A stretch of DNA of 64,000 nt from CAYWXV01 sp964462535 (lineage in GTDB: Bacteria; Bacteroidota; Ignavibacteria; OLB7): the NCBI GenBank assembly GCA_964462535.1, contig CAYWXV010000012.1:1-64000 (forward strand), written 5' to 3'. Within the stretch, counting starts at the first letter, position 1. Every line of letters begins with the position of its first letter. Shown here piece after piece: positions 1-9,846 of this stretch. The notes under the pieces are model-generated. The model saw only the letters and a program-made list of their open reading frames with translations. It made no database searches and was not told where the DNA came from. Made by a program: the position numbers and the translations under genes.

Positions 1-12
1 TAGAAACAAAAG

Positions 13-43
13 TTGTCTAATCCTTCCGGGTACGATAAATTCC
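13..43 (+). promoter_or_regulatory. Putative promoter of the first OmpA-family gene
   Basis: A TTG at 13-15 is followed after 20 nt by TAAATTCC (36-43). This partly matches the Bacteroidota vegetative promoter pattern (TTTG, about 19 nt, TAnnTTTG) and resembles the TATATTCC box at 5689-5696. The start codon lies about 90 nt downstream. It rests on motif resemblance alone. Confidence 0.35.
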
Positions 44-131
44 GCGACCGTTTGCTACTCTGCGCCACCGTTTTCCTGCCCCGGCGCTCGACGAGTCCCT
101 TCCTGAACAAACCTATCAACGACTGTCGACG

Positions 132-2636
132 ATGAATCTTCACGTCAACCGCCCCCTGGGATCGAAGCGCGACTGGTTGCGCACACCGCGTCTGCTCGTC
201 ACAGCAGCCGTGCTCGTTCTCCTTGGCGCATTCTCCGCCATCGCCCAAGACACCACGAAAGGCTACGTTCCGCCGAAGGATTTCCAGATCCGCAACATCG
301 GCACGGTAGTCAACACGGGCGACCTGGAGTACGCGCCAACCATCACTGCCGATGGACGAACGCTCTACTTCGTGTCGAACCGACCGGGGGGTGTTGGAGG
401 CCACGACTTCTGGATTACCCGTAAGGAAAAGCGTCTCGATACGGTCTTTTCGGTACCGGAAAACCTGGGTGCTCCCGTCAATACGGAACTCAACGAGGGC
501 GTCGCTTCTATCGCGGCCGATGGTCAGACGATCTTCTTCACCGGGTGCAATCGACCCGACGGTCTTGGTGACTGCGATTTGTATGAGGCGGAGCTGGACG
601 GGGGGAAGTGGATCAACGTTCGCAACATCAGTGAGATCAACTCAGCCTACTGGGATTCTCAGCCATCGGTCTCGTCAGATGGCAAGACGCTGTATTTCGT
701 CTCCAATCGCCCTGGGGCCACAGGGGGTCTCGGCGATCGCGATATCTACTATTCGACGAAGATGGGCGACGGCCGCTGGTCGGCACCCAAGAACCTCGGC
801 CCACCCATTAACACCGATGAGCGCGAAGACTCGCCATTCATCATCGCCGGCAGCGGGGCCCTCTATTTCTCATCCGCCGGTCACGGTGGTTTCGGTGGGC
901 TTGACTTCTTCGTCAGCGTTCGCAATTCCGACGGGACGTTCGGTCAACCAGAGAATCTTGGCGAGCCATTTAACACATCCCGCGACGAGCGCTTTATCAC
1001 GCTGCCTGCTGCCGGCGACGTCATCTACTTCTCGTCCGAGCGAACGGATCTGAACAACTTCGGCCAGCTCGACATCTTCATGGGTATCCTGCCGCCGCGC
1101 ACGGTGGCGGTACTTATTCAGGGCCGTGTGTTCGACCAGTGCACTGGCGCAAATCTTCCGGCGGACATGGTCTTCGTTGATGAGGCGACGGGTGATACTC
1201 TCCATGCTGCGCAGACCAACATGCAGACCGGGGAATACTCGTTCGTCGTGAACGCGCTCGGCAAGATGAGACTGAAGGTCTACGGAGCAAGCCCCGGATA
1301 CCCGAACTTTACCGACACGATTGGCATACCGGAGGTCAAGACCTATACCGAGATTCGGCGGGATTACCCGATCGGTGTCCAGCCGAAGCTCACGTGGACA
1401 GCCGACACGGCTGATTACATTAAGTCGTTGGGTCCGACAGCACCCGAGAAGTATCGCACATTCAAGGGGCTCGTAATCGAAGAGAACCTGGTGAAGGAGC
1501 TGTACCCGCTGCTGACCTACGTATTCTTCGATTCCGGGAGCGCGAAGATCCCGGATCGGTATATCCTGTTCACGGATCCGGCACAAACCACCCGTTTCAG
1601 CGATTCGTCGATTCCGGGCGGTACCATGGAGAAGTACTATCACGTGCTGAACATCATCGGTTATCGTCTGAGGACCTACCCGAATACCAAGATTGCCATT
1701 GTTGGATGCAACTCGGGGCAGGATAGCCTTAATGAAGTCCGATCGGTCTCCGAGCAGCGTGGGAAGGTTGTCTACGATTACCTGACCAACATCTGGCAGA
1801 TCGACAAGTCGCGCATAAATCTTATGCCGGCGCGCGATCTGCCACAGCTCCCGTCCAACAGAAGGGATCCGCTGGGTATCATCGAGAATCGTCGGACGGA
1901 GATTACGTCGGATGACTACGAAATCGTCCGCCCGATCGTCAACCGAGACCTCCGTCGCTATCCGCAGCCTGACTTCATGACATTCCACATGCAGAACGGG
2001 ATCAACGACGCACTCGTGGCCCGTCGCGTGATCGAAATCAAGAGGAACGGGCAGATGTGGCACGTCATGAGCAACGTAGGACGGACGGACGTTAATTCGC
2101 CGCCGTTCAACTGGGGTAAGAATGGGAACAAGGACTCTATCCCGAATAACGAGACCCCATACACAGCTCAGTTGGTTGTCTACAGCCAGGATGGCAAGGA
2201 GTGCCGTTCCAATATCGTCGAGATTCCAGTCGAGATTATCACGAACGAAGAAAAGCGACGCGAGCGACTTGTCGACAAGACGATCGACATCTACTCGCTG
2301 GTGCTCTTCAAGTTCGACAGCCCTGAGGCGGGTCCGCTCAACGAGCGCATCCTCAAGGAGTTTGTCTACAGTGATATTCGCCAGGGGGCGCAGATCGAAA
2401 TCACCGGGTATACGGACGTCGTTGGTCTCGAGGATCGAAATCTTCGACTGTCCGAGCAACGTGCCGGTACCGTCGTGAACGGAATTCGCAAGAACGTTCG
2501 CGCCGGAGTCTATCAGTCGTTGAACGGCAAGGGAGTGGGCGAAACCGCTCCTCTCTACACGAACGATCTTCCGGAAGGACGATTCTACAACCGAACCGTC
2601 CAGGTGAAGATCGTGACGCCGACGACGCTCGAATAG
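132..2636 (+). CDS. PD40 beta-propeller / OmpA-family outer-membrane protein
   Basis: An 834-aa exported envelope protein. Residues 1-39 form a long signal peptide ending near AIAQ. Residues about 60-320 hold repeated PD40/WD40-like blades of the form 'DG-TLYFVSNRPGG-GG-D', expected to fold as a beta-propeller. Residues about 330-420 resemble a carboxypeptidase-regulatory-like beta domain (GRVFDQCTGANLPA). Two OmpA-like regions follow: an atypical one (about 475-610, around YVFFDSGSAKIP) and a canonical C-terminal one (about 730-830) with TGYTDVVGLEDRN and a following SEQRA, which carry the Asp and Arg that normally bind peptidoglycan diaminopimelate. The family links the outer membrane to the cell wall, and in Bacteroidota some members serve type IX secretion (PorE-like). 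It is the first of three tandem paralogues and the only one with the propeller. A terminator follows. Confidence 0.85.
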   Translation: MNLHVNRPLGSKRDWLRTPRLLVTAAVLVLLGAFSAIAQDTTKGYVPPKDFQIRNIGTVVNTGDLEYAPTITADGRTLYFVSNRPGGVGGHDFWITRKEKRLDTVFSVPENLGAPVNTELNEGVASIAADGQTIFFTGCNRPDGLGDCDLYEAELDGGKWINVRNISEINSAYWDSQPSVSSDGKTLYFVSNRPGATGGLGDRDIYYSTKMGDGRWSAPKNLGPPINTDEREDSPFIIAGSGALYFSSAGHGGFGGLDFFVSVRNSDGTFGQPENLGEPFNTSRDERFITLPAAGDVIYFSSERTDLNNFGQLDIFMGILPPRTVAVLIQGRVFDQCTGANLPADMVFVDEATGDTLHAAQTNMQTGEYSFVVNALGKMRLKVYGASPGYPNFTDTIGIPEVKTYTEIRRDYPIGVQPKLTWTADTADYIKSLGPTAPEKYRTFKGLVIEENLVKELYPLLTYVFFDSGSAKIPDRYILFTDPAQTTRFSDSSIPGGTMEKYYHVLNIIGYRLRTYPNTKIAIVGCNSGQDSLNEVRSVSEQRGKVVYDYLTNIWQIDKSRINLMPARDLPQLPSNRRDPLGIIENRRTEITSDDYEIVRPIVNRDLRRYPQPDFMTFHMQNGINDALVARRVIEIKRNGQMWHVMSNVGRTDVNSPPFNWGKNGNKDSIPNNETPYTAQLVVYSQDGKECRSNIVEIPVEIITNEEKRRERLVDKTIDIYSLVLFKFDSPEAGPLNERILKEFVYSDIRQGAQIEITGYTDVVGLEDRNLRLSEQRAGTVVNGIRKNVRAGVYQSLNGKGVGETAPLYTNDLPEGRFYNRTVQVKIVTPTTLE

Positions 2637-2663
2637 ATTGCGGGGATATCCGCAGGCATTCTT

Positions 2664-2709
2664 AAGCCCGTCCTCCCTGCCCCGTGCATGGGGGACGGGT
2701 TTTCTTCTT
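2664..2709 (+). terminator. Rho-independent terminator after the PD40-OmpA gene
   Basis: CCCGTCC (2667-2673) pairs with GGACGGG (2693-2699), extended by further C/G pairs inside the loop, and is followed directly by the T-rich run TTTTCTTCTT (2700-2709). It lies 30-70 nt after the stop codon, which suggests that the next paralogue has its own transcript. Confidence 0.8.
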
Positions 2710-2755
2710 GAGCAGGTAGCGTGAAGTGGACCCCTTCGAATATTGGAAGCAATAC

Positions 2756-4084
2756 ATGGTACTCCGGTTGGCTCTCGTGGTACTGGTCATTCCTGCTTGG
2801 ATGCTCACTGGCTGCCATACGCCTTCGACGATGGTGGCGACTGAGTCCTTCAAGGGGATAACGCCTGTTGTTGCTGCAGTCCCGTCGCACTATCGGTTCT
2901 TTCAGGGCCTGGTGATCAACCAGACGATAACGGAGTCTCGATTTCCCATTCTGCCGTACATCTTTTTTGATTCTGCCTCCACCTCGATACCAAAACGATA
3001 TTACCTATTCACCGACACGGAGCAGACCAACGCCTTCAGCGACACGACCGCAGCAGGTGACCATATCGCATGGCATCATCACGTATTGAACGTGATCGGC
3101 TATCGAATGCGTCGCTATCCCGCGACGTCCATAACGATTACCGGCTGCGCTAGCAGAGTAAGAGGACAACGTGAGCGGGCTCAGACGGTCGAACGTCGCG
3201 CGGAGGTTATTCGGGATTATCTAATCGGCATCTGGAGTGTAGACCCCTCTCGAATACGACTGCGCGCTCCGCGTGACCTTCCGATTCCAGATTCGGATTC
3301 TGGCGATCAATCCGTTTCCGAGGAAAACCGAAGAGTTGAAATAGCGTCGAGCGACTACGACCTGTTGAAGCCGATCGTATTTCGTGACGTTCGCCTCTAC
3401 CCGGCGCCCTCGGGAATGCGATTCCGACTCCGAAACCCCATAGCTGACAGTCTTGTCGAAAGCCGCTCAATAGAGCTTCGTAGAGGCGGGCTGCTATGGA
3501 GTACCGTTGCCGGTATCGGACGGCGAGATACGCTTACGCAGGAAATCTTGTGGGGGAGAAACGGGAGCAGGGACACTATCCCAATTGACGAGGCCCCGTA
3601 CGTGGCGCGTCTATTCGTCACGGATGTTCAGGGGCACCAGTACCGATCCGACACCGCGTTGATTCCGGTCGAAATAGTCGATATCCAAAAGAGACTTCGC
3701 TATGGTCAGACGCGCGCGACCATTGAGGTGTTCATGTTGCTGTTTCCTGATAGTGCAGGCATTGGACCCGTGACCGAACGGTTTATGAGGGAGCGCATAC
3801 TCCCAATCATAGATTCGGCATCGCATATTCAGATCGTCGGGGGTGGGGACTATCCACTTGAGGCTCGACAGACCAATCAAATGGAGATCGCTCGGCGGGC
3901 CCAGCGCGCGCGCCGGAATGCCGAAGCGGTATCCACAGGCCTAAAGCGTATGCTTGGAGATGCGCCTGCCGAGATAGCTGTTGGATCGCCGGCCGTCGAT
4001 CCTCTGTATCGCGGGCGTACGCCCGAGGAGCGATTCTACCTCCGCGCGGTTACCGTGCGCATCGTCACGCCGGCCACGAAGTAG
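2756..4084 (+). CDS. OmpA-family lipoprotein, paralogue 2, with decayed peptidoglycan motif
   Basis: The ATG at 2756 gives a lipoprotein signal peptide ending in the lipobox LTGC (Cys about residue 20), and GGAAG lies about 6 nt upstream. A GTG at 2726 would only add a non-signal extension. The 442-aa protein aligns along its length with the non-propeller part of the upstream gene, sharing FFDS-S-SIPKRY, a 'YHVLNVIGYRMRRYP' type segment and RDYLIGIWSVDPSRI. In the C-terminal OmpA-like domain the expected 'GHTD..G....N..LS..RA' signature is degraded to GGGDYPLEARQTNQ, so diaminopimelate binding is doubtful. It probably sits in the outer membrane by its lipid anchor. The partner is unknown. Confidence 0.75.
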   Translation: MVLRLALVVLVIPAWMLTGCHTPSTMVATESFKGITPVVAAVPSHYRFFQGLVINQTITESRFPILPYIFFDSASTSIPKRYYLFTDTEQTNAFSDTTAAGDHIAWHHHVLNVIGYRMRRYPATSITITGCASRVRGQRERAQTVERRAEVIRDYLIGIWSVDPSRIRLRAPRDLPIPDSDSGDQSVSEENRRVEIASSDYDLLKPIVFRDVRLYPAPSGMRFRLRNPIADSLVESRSIELRRGGLLWSTVAGIGRRDTLTQEILWGRNGSRDTIPIDEAPYVARLFVTDVQGHQYRSDTALIPVEIVDIQKRLRYGQTRATIEVFMLLFPDSAGIGPVTERFMRERILPIIDSASHIQIVGGGDYPLEARQTNQMEIARRAQRARRNAEAVSTGLKRMLGDAPAEIAVGSPAVDPLYRGRTPEERFYLRAVTVRIVTPATK

Positions 4085-4234
4085 CAACGACCTCATCCCC
4101 CTCAATTGGTAAGAGCCAAAGGGCGTGCCATGTGGATTTTGCCAGTTGGGGTTCAAGTCCACGCGCGCTCGACGGCGTCACGTATCCAGACTCATATACA
4201 GATGGTCGCCTGCGCCAATACTCCTACATGCTCG

Positions 4235-5146
4235 ATGTATAGGCTGCTCCTTTGTCTCCTGTGCGTTCCCGTTGCGTTGCGTGCGCAGTTGGCAGACGGC
4301 GTGCGTCCCGTCTATGAGTGTCACCCCGTTCTGCCGGTTGTCTTCTTCGACTCAGGCAGCGCACAAATTCCTTCGCGATATCACCTCTTCACCACCTTGC
4401 GCCAGACGAGCGTGTTCAGCGAAGACTCATTGGCCGGTGGAACATTGGAGCGGTACTATCACGTCCTGAATGTCATAGGATCCCGCTTGCGTGCATATCC
4501 CAACACGCGCGTCAGAATAACGGGGTCGACGTCGTTTCAGCCCAGTCTCAACGAAACAGTGCTCACGGCAAACGAGCGAGGAAGAGCAGTCCGCGACTAT
4601 CTGCGCGACATATGGGGCGTCGATTCAAATCGCATTGAGATAGTGGCAGCTCGAGACCTACCTACCCTCGATGGATCGAGGGATCCGCGAACAAGGGTGG
4701 AGGCTCGCCGCGTTGACATCCACTCGGATGATTTTGAGATTGTACGCCCGATTCCCGCCTACTCGCCAGCCCGCACGGATGACACGGCCGAAGTGAGCGT
4801 TTTTTCGTTGATTCACTTCAAGTTCGACAGTCCCGAGGGGGGTGCGACGAACGAACGGATCTTGATGGATTTCGTGTACGAACGCATCCGATCGAATGCG
4901 CGTCTGTACGTCGTCGGACACTCCGACATCGTGGGACTCGAAGACAGGAACATGAGGCTGACGGAGCTGCGTGCTGCAGGGGTGGCGAAGCGCATACGTG
5001 AAAACGTCCCCGCGAATCGGTATGCGAGCCTGGAGTCGCGCGGAGCAGGGGAGTACGAGCCGCTCTACGACAACGATCTCCCCGAGGGGAGATACCTCAA
5101 CCGCACCGTGCAGATAATCGCGGTCACGCCGCGTGGAGGGAAGTAG
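4235..5146 (+). CDS. OmpA-family exported protein, paralogue 3
   Basis: A 303-aa protein. The ATG at 4235 is preferred because it starts directly with a signal peptide (MYRLLLCLLCVPVALRAQ). The upstream GTG (4106) and ATG (4202) would add non-signal sequence. It keeps the shared N-terminal region (VVFFDSGSAQIPSRYH; RDYLRDIWGVDSNRI) and a canonical C-terminal OmpA domain (VVGHSDIVGLEDRN and following RAAGV, with the peptidoglycan-binding Asp and Arg). It lacks the middle segment of about 100 aa found in paralogues 1 and 2. It is probably a periplasmic or outer-membrane protein bound to peptidoglycan. The tandem arrangement points to duplication followed by divergence. Confidence 0.78.
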   Translation: MYRLLLCLLCVPVALRAQLADGVRPVYECHPVLPVVFFDSGSAQIPSRYHLFTTLRQTSVFSEDSLAGGTLERYYHVLNVIGSRLRAYPNTRVRITGSTSFQPSLNETVLTANERGRAVRDYLRDIWGVDSNRIEIVAARDLPTLDGSRDPRTRVEARRVDIHSDDFEIVRPIPAYSPARTDDTAEVSVFSLIHFKFDSPEGGATNERILMDFVYERIRSNARLYVVGHSDIVGLEDRNMRLTELRAAGVAKRIRENVPANRYASLESRGAGEYEPLYDNDLPEGRYLNRTVQIIAVTPRGGK

Positions 5147-5787
5147 GTTGGGCACCGGAAGGTGATGTGCGTGGTCACTAGCTCTCGCGCTGCTTGCCTC
5201 AGAGAAAAGTCAAACACCGCGCTCGAGTAGTTCCTACGTGCTTGCTTCGTTGCTTCCGTCCGGGCTGCCGGTGCAGGGATTGTGCCATGTGGACGTGCAT
5301 CCCGACGTAGATGGTGAGCCTTCCTGGAATCATTCCGATGACGATTCCGGTGGTGGCTTGCGGACAGGCGAGCGAATCAGCGGATTCTCAGATTTCGATG
5401 GCGCCGTACGCGGTCGATCAGTGGAAGCGCGAGGCTTGGATTGGATCGACCTGAATTGCCGTAAATCAGCGTCAGCCGACGTGCGATTGCCCCGACTGGC
5501 GGCTCTTCGACAGGCTACTCTTCTCAGCAGTTGTCGCAGTATTCGTAGCCGGGTGGGGTGTACTGGAACAATGCACATCGCCAACCCATTTGCGGGCGCC
5601 CAAACCCCTGCGACATTCAGAAATTCGGAGGGTCTTCTCCGGAAGAGGATGGGATGGAGAGTGGTGTTGTACGCCAGTTCACAATCCGTATATTCCCCGT
5701 CCGGCCCCGTGGTGTCGCATCCGCGACAACCCTCGTTTTGCGAGGATTTCCAACAATAATTCCCCCGAGACTCCGAGCGTTTCGCCT
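5147..5787. other. Non-coding stretch upstream of the large T9SS protein
   Basis: I see no supportable gene here. A 173-codon open frame (5238-5759) shows no recognisable domain, signal peptide or repeated motif and is poor in typical protein composition. The only feature I can point to is the promoter-like pair at 5667-5696. Confidence 0.5.
5667..5696 (+). promoter_or_regulatory. Putative promoter of the T9SS-sorted protein
   Basis: TTG (5667-5669), 19 nt, then TATATTCC (5689-5696) partly fits the Bacteroidota TTTG / TAnnTTTG pattern. The same octamer TATATTCC lies on the minus strand just upstream of gatC. It predicts a leader of about 85 nt. Confidence 0.4.
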
Positions 5788-8700
5788 ATGAGGCTCGTTG
5801 GTACCCTCCTTCTCACGCTCATCATCTTCCCCCTGATCCTGCACACCCAGGACGAAGGGAAAGGGGGCCGTGCGCTCCTCGGTTCAAATGCCGAAGGGAC
5901 CCGGTTCATGATCGGGTTCATGCAGAACGAGGTTGCCGGTCAGTGCGCGCCGGGAAACGGGCAGCGCCTTGTCTCGATAGCGTCGCGCTTCCAGACGAAC
6001 GTCCGTGTCACGCTCCCGAACGGAACGTCGTGGCTGCGCCCCTTGAAGCCTGGTGAAGTCTACCAGTTCGAGGTGGATCGTCAGTTCGAGTGCTTTGGCG
6101 AGGGTGTCTTCCGCAAAGGGGTCGAGATTGTCGCAACTGAACCGGTCAGCGTCTATTGCTACAACGGTATCCAGGCGACCGCTGATGGCTACCTGGCTCT
6201 TCCTGTGAATTCCTGGGGTACGCAGTATGTGGCGCCATGCTACGCCGTCGACTACTATCCCGGTGACCCCACCGATCCGCGCAATACTTGCTATATCTCA
6301 CCGCGAGGGGGAGAGCTGGCGGTGATTGCGGCCGAGGATTCGACCATCGTCAGTGTCTACCCGGCCGCGACCACGGTCTATGGGATAGCCCGGGGGAGGA
6401 ACTACACGAAGGTCCTGTTCAAGGGGGACATATTTCAGGTGCAGGATGGCGGAAGCGTTGCGGGGTTGAGCGATCTAACCGGTTCGGTGGTCGTTGCGAA
6501 CAAACCGTTCGGGCTCCTTTCAGGACACGTCCGTGCGTCGATCCCCGCGCTCTATCCCACGAAGGATCATCTCATCGAGATGATACCGCCGCGGAACACG
6601 CTCGGGAAGCGATACTTCCTGGTTCCTTACGGTGGGCGACAGGGGGGAGACCTGGTCCGCGTCATCGCGGGCAACACCGGTCTGACGCAGATCACGTTGA
6701 CCTTGTCGACTGGTGGAACCCAGACGTACACGCTTGCGGACGTCGGCGAGTTCATTGACATCAATCTGACGCAGTTGTCGGTGGTGACGGCTACGCAATC
6801 GGTGCTCGTAGCTCAGTACTCCAAGTCGGCCGGGAACGATCCCCGCAACTTCAATGTGGGTCCGGGTGGACGCTACGCCGTTCCGTTCGATCCGTACATG
6901 ATCATCGTGACTCCGGAAGAGCAGTTTGTCAATGCTGCCGTCTTCCAGACGATGCCGAACATCTCGTCCAGTCCCGCCTACTACAACGGCGGGCTCTACC
7001 CAAACCCGAAACAGCAATACGACCGACACTTCCTCACGGTGGTAGGTGAGCGCGACAGTTTTGCGAGTATTCTCCTGAACGACCAGACACTGGCGTCACA
7101 ACCGGGCTATACGGGAGGATTCATTCCGAACACACCGTATGCATGGGCGACGGTTGAGGTTGCCGATGGCAAGATTCACCGGCTGGAAGCGGAGGCTCTC
7201 TTTGGTGGCTACGTCTATGGGCTTGGGCAGGTCGATTCGTATGGCTGGCCGGTCGGCGCCGGCCTTCGGAAATTTGACGTCCCCGACGTCAATCCTCCTC
7301 ACCTGTCTGCCAGAAAGATTTGCGGGAAGTGGGAGGTGATTACGACCGAACCCGGACCGCTTGAATCGGGACTCAAGGAGGTGTGGCTCGACACGTCCTG
7401 GTCGCAGAATGTGATCTTTGAGAAGGTACTGATCATCCGCGGGGACGAGTACTCGCTTGGTACCCTCAGGGTCGTCGATCCGTTGCAACCGGGACGTGGC
7501 CGCGTTATCGCCGAGGATCTGGCCGGGAATCGGGACACGATCGAGCTTGCCATCAGTTCTGACCTCGTCGTCTTCGACAGGGATTCGATCTACATACGGG
7601 GCGCCGAACTGGGCAAGCTCTACCGAAACACGGTCCGGATAACGAATCCCAACACGGACACGATGCTTCTGGCAGACGCCGTCCTGGCCCTCCGGAAGGG
7701 ATTCCTCTTAAGCGGCACCTACAAGGACGTCAAGATCCCGCCCGGTGGCTATGTCGACGTGGATGTCCTCTTCGGAACGGACCTCGTTGGTAATCAGCGG
7801 GACACGATCACGCTCACGATCAACTGCATCGAGTGGCGGATTCCGTTGCTGGCCACGATGGGCCTTCCAGGTATTGCGACCGAGGATCTCGATTTTGGAA
7901 CGCTTCGAAAGGGGCGGACGACCTGCATCGAGATGCACGTGTTCAGCACGGGCGATTCCCCTCTTCGCCTGGACAGCGTTCGGATTGTTGCCGGCAACTT
8001 CGCGATCACTCGCTCGCTTGATACTGTTATCGTTCTCCCTCCCGGTACCGACACGACAATCCTGGTCTGTTTCACTCCGGATAGCGTTGGGGACTTCGAC
8101 GGACATGTCACGTTCTTTGGAAACGCTGATAGCTCAGCAACCGGTCGTTTGATCGGCAAGGGTATCTATCCGTCGCTCGAGACCGGGGGATATGATTTTG
8201 GTCGGCTTCAGGTGGGCGATACCCTCTGCCAGCCGATCCCGATAATCAATACTGGAAGCGATACCGCCCATGTCACCGGTCTGGCACTCGACGACTCGAC
8301 AGCCTTCAGGTTCGACAAGAGCATCTTCCCGAGAGACCTTGCGCCGGGCGATACCATGTGGGTGGACATCTGCTTCACACCGGGTAGCGAGGCTCGATTC
8401 TTCAGCGGCTTCCTTATTCGCAATGGTGACGGGCTTGAGTCGGGGGACTCGGTCGTCGGGCGGGGCTACCGCCTCCGCGCGTCGATCAACGGATACGACT
8501 GGCACGAACGGCGTGTTGGATCGGTCAACGACACCGTTGTGTTCGTACGGAATTTGAGCTCGAGCGATATCGACGTCACATCCGTCTGGATCAGTGGTGG
8601 CGATATTGGCGATTTCTCAGTTGTTCCTCTCCCCGGAGTCGCAACCGTACCTGCAGGCGATTCGCTTCCGATCAGTGTCAGTTTCCTCCCACTCCTCACG

Positions 8701-9846
8701 GGTGACCGGAGCTGCTACATCTTCGCCGCGACATCGTCGCGAGAAACTCCTGAAATCTCAGCTGTTCTCCAGGGCTTCGCGCTTCAGCCGATGGCAAGCG
8801 ACGTGTTGAGCTTCAACGGCGATCCTCTCTATTCCTGCGGCACGCGCACAGGATCGCTGACGATCTACAACGAGGGGAACATGCCGTTGACGATTGACTC
8901 CCTGGTCTTGAACGCCATGCCGCCTCAGACGGTGAGCGCGTCAGTCGGGTATGATGGGATGGTGATACTGCCGGGAGATTCGGTCGTCGTGACGTTTAAC
9001 GTCCATCCGGACGGTGCTCCGGCCCCGATTACGGGTGAGTTCGTCTGGAGCTTTGACGAACTGCCTGGCCCCTTCACCGAGACGTTCAAGCTTGACCAGA
9101 CATCGCCTCAGGTGTATGGGATAACGCTTGCAACGCCGACGACGGTTGGGATTGGAAGTGGATTCGACCTGATGGTGGCCATTGACTCGGTTGGATGGAA
9201 GAACGAGGTCGAACGAGAGCTTACGCTTCGGATTGAGTACAACCCTACGGTGGTTCGATTCAATCTTGCCCGTTGGTCACAGCGATTCGATTCGATGGCG
9301 ACAAATCCGGCGGCAGTGTGGAAACCGGTCGGTACACCCGTGTTTGACGGACTAGGGGCGATTCTACTCCAATTCAGGGCATCTCCCCCGTCGTCGCTCG
9401 ATTCAGGAATGACATTTGTGCCGCTCCCCTTCGATGGGTTCATCGGGAACAGCCTGCGGGACACGTTTGTTGTCACAATGAAGCCGTCTCGGTCCGAGTG
9501 TGCCCTTGAGGCGGTCGCATCGGCCCCATATTCTGTCGACAGCATCTGCATGCTGACCTTCAGATTGATAGAATTCACGGGGTCTCCGTTTGCCCTCCGA
9601 CAGAATACTCCAAATCCCGCCTCAGGTCGTGCGACCATTGAGTATGTCGTCGGTCTTGATGGAGAGACACACATCGATCTTTTCGACGGACAAGGGATGC
9701 TCGTGCGTCGGCTGGTCAATGGGCTGGTCCGTGCAGGGGAGTACCGGATAGAAGTCGATGTCAAGGATCTACCGAGTGGGGAATACTTCTATCGGATGGA
9801 ATCCGGGCCTTTTGGGATGGTTCGACGAATGGTGATCACCCAGTAG
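5788..9846 (+). CDS. Large secreted protein: IgGFc-binding-like N-terminus, ASH repeats, T9SS sorting domain
   Basis: A 1352-aa protein. The ATG at 5788 starts a clear signal peptide (MRLVGTLLLTLIIFPLILHTQ); an upstream in-frame ATG at 5590 adds 66 residues without signal character. Residues about 30-430 resemble the IgGFc-binding N-terminal domain (YLALPVNSWGTQYVAPCY; GSVVVANKPFGLLSGH). Residues about 640-1110 contain successive ASH/choice-of-anchor-D type immunoglobulin-like repeats ('DFG-L--G--C----I-NTGSD', 'LPPGTDTTILVCFTPDSVGDF'). The last ~85 residues match a type IX secretion sorting domain: FALRQNTPNPASGRATIEY, then LFDGQGMLVRRL, then LPSGEYFYRM and a terminal MVITQ. It is expected to be exported by Sec and then by T9SS to the surface, possibly as an adhesin. 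The outer-membrane barrel gene follows. Confidence 0.85.
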   Translation: MRLVGTLLLTLIIFPLILHTQDEGKGGRALLGSNAEGTRFMIGFMQNEVAGQCAPGNGQRLVSIASRFQTNVRVTLPNGTSWLRPLKPGEVYQFEVDRQFECFGEGVFRKGVEIVATEPVSVYCYNGIQATADGYLALPVNSWGTQYVAPCYAVDYYPGDPTDPRNTCYISPRGGELAVIAAEDSTIVSVYPAATTVYGIARGRNYTKVLFKGDIFQVQDGGSVAGLSDLTGSVVVANKPFGLLSGHVRASIPALYPTKDHLIEMIPPRNTLGKRYFLVPYGGRQGGDLVRVIAGNTGLTQITLTLSTGGTQTYTLADVGEFIDINLTQLSVVTATQSVLVAQYSKSAGNDPRNFNVGPGGRYAVPFDPYMIIVTPEEQFVNAAVFQTMPNISSSPAYYNGGLYPNPKQQYDRHFLTVVGERDSFASILLNDQTLASQPGYTGGFIPNTPYAWATVEVADGKIHRLEAEALFGGYVYGLGQVDSYGWPVGAGLRKFDVPDVNPPHLSARKICGKWEVITTEPGPLESGLKEVWLDTSWSQNVIFEKVLIIRGDEYSLGTLRVVDPLQPGRGRVIAEDLAGNRDTIELAISSDLVVFDRDSIYIRGAELGKLYRNTVRITNPNTDTMLLADAVLALRKGFLLSGTYKDVKIPPGGYVDVDVLFGTDLVGNQRDTITLTINCIEWRIPLLATMGLPGIATEDLDFGTLRKGRTTCIEMHVFSTGDSPLRLDSVRIVAGNFAITRSLDTVIVLPPGTDTTILVCFTPDSVGDFDGHVTFFGNADSSATGRLIGKGIYPSLETGGYDFGRLQVGDTLCQPIPIINTGSDTAHVTGLALDDSTAFRFDKSIFPRDLAPGDTMWVDICFTPGSEARFFSGFLIRNGDGLESGDSVVGRGYRLRASINGYDWHERRVGSVNDTVVFVRNLSSSDIDVTSVWISGGDIGDFSVVPLPGVATVPAGDSLPISVSFLPLLTGDRSCYIFAATSSRETPEISAVLQGFALQPMASDVLSFNGDPLYSCGTRTGSLTIYNEGNMPLTIDSLVLNAMPPQTVSASVGYDGMVILPGDSVVVTFNVHPDGAPAPITGEFVWSFDELPGPFTETFKLDQTSPQVYGITLATPTTVGIGSGFDLMVAIDSVGWKNEVERELTLRIEYNPTVVRFNLARWSQRFDSMATNPAAVWKPVGTPVFDGLGAILLQFRASPPSSLDSGMTFVPLPFDGFIGNSLRDTFVVTMKPSRSECALEAVASAPYSVDSICMLTFRLIEFTGSPFALRQNTPNPASGRATIEYVVGLDGETHIDLFDGQGMLVRRLVNGLVRAGEYRIEVDVKDLPSGEYFYRMESGPFGMVRRMVITQ

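Noticed and set aside
870..2459. 529-codon open frame antisense to the PD40-OmpA gene
   Set aside because: Codon bias in GC-rich genes opens antisense frames. It has no signal peptide, domain or promoter, while the plus-strand gene has clear domains over the same bases.
4091..4170. tRNA-like fragment: D-loop-like CTCAATTGGTAAGAG and T-loop-like GGGGTTCAAGTCC
   Set aside because: No 5' acceptor arm pairs with the 3' side, the T-stem has a mismatch, and the distance between D and T arms leaves no good anticodon stem. At most a decayed tRNA or chance. A covariance-model tRNA scan would settle it.
5238..5759. 173-codon plus-strand frame before the T9SS gene
   Set aside because: No domain, signal or ribosome binding site; it overlaps the proposed promoter of the next gene.
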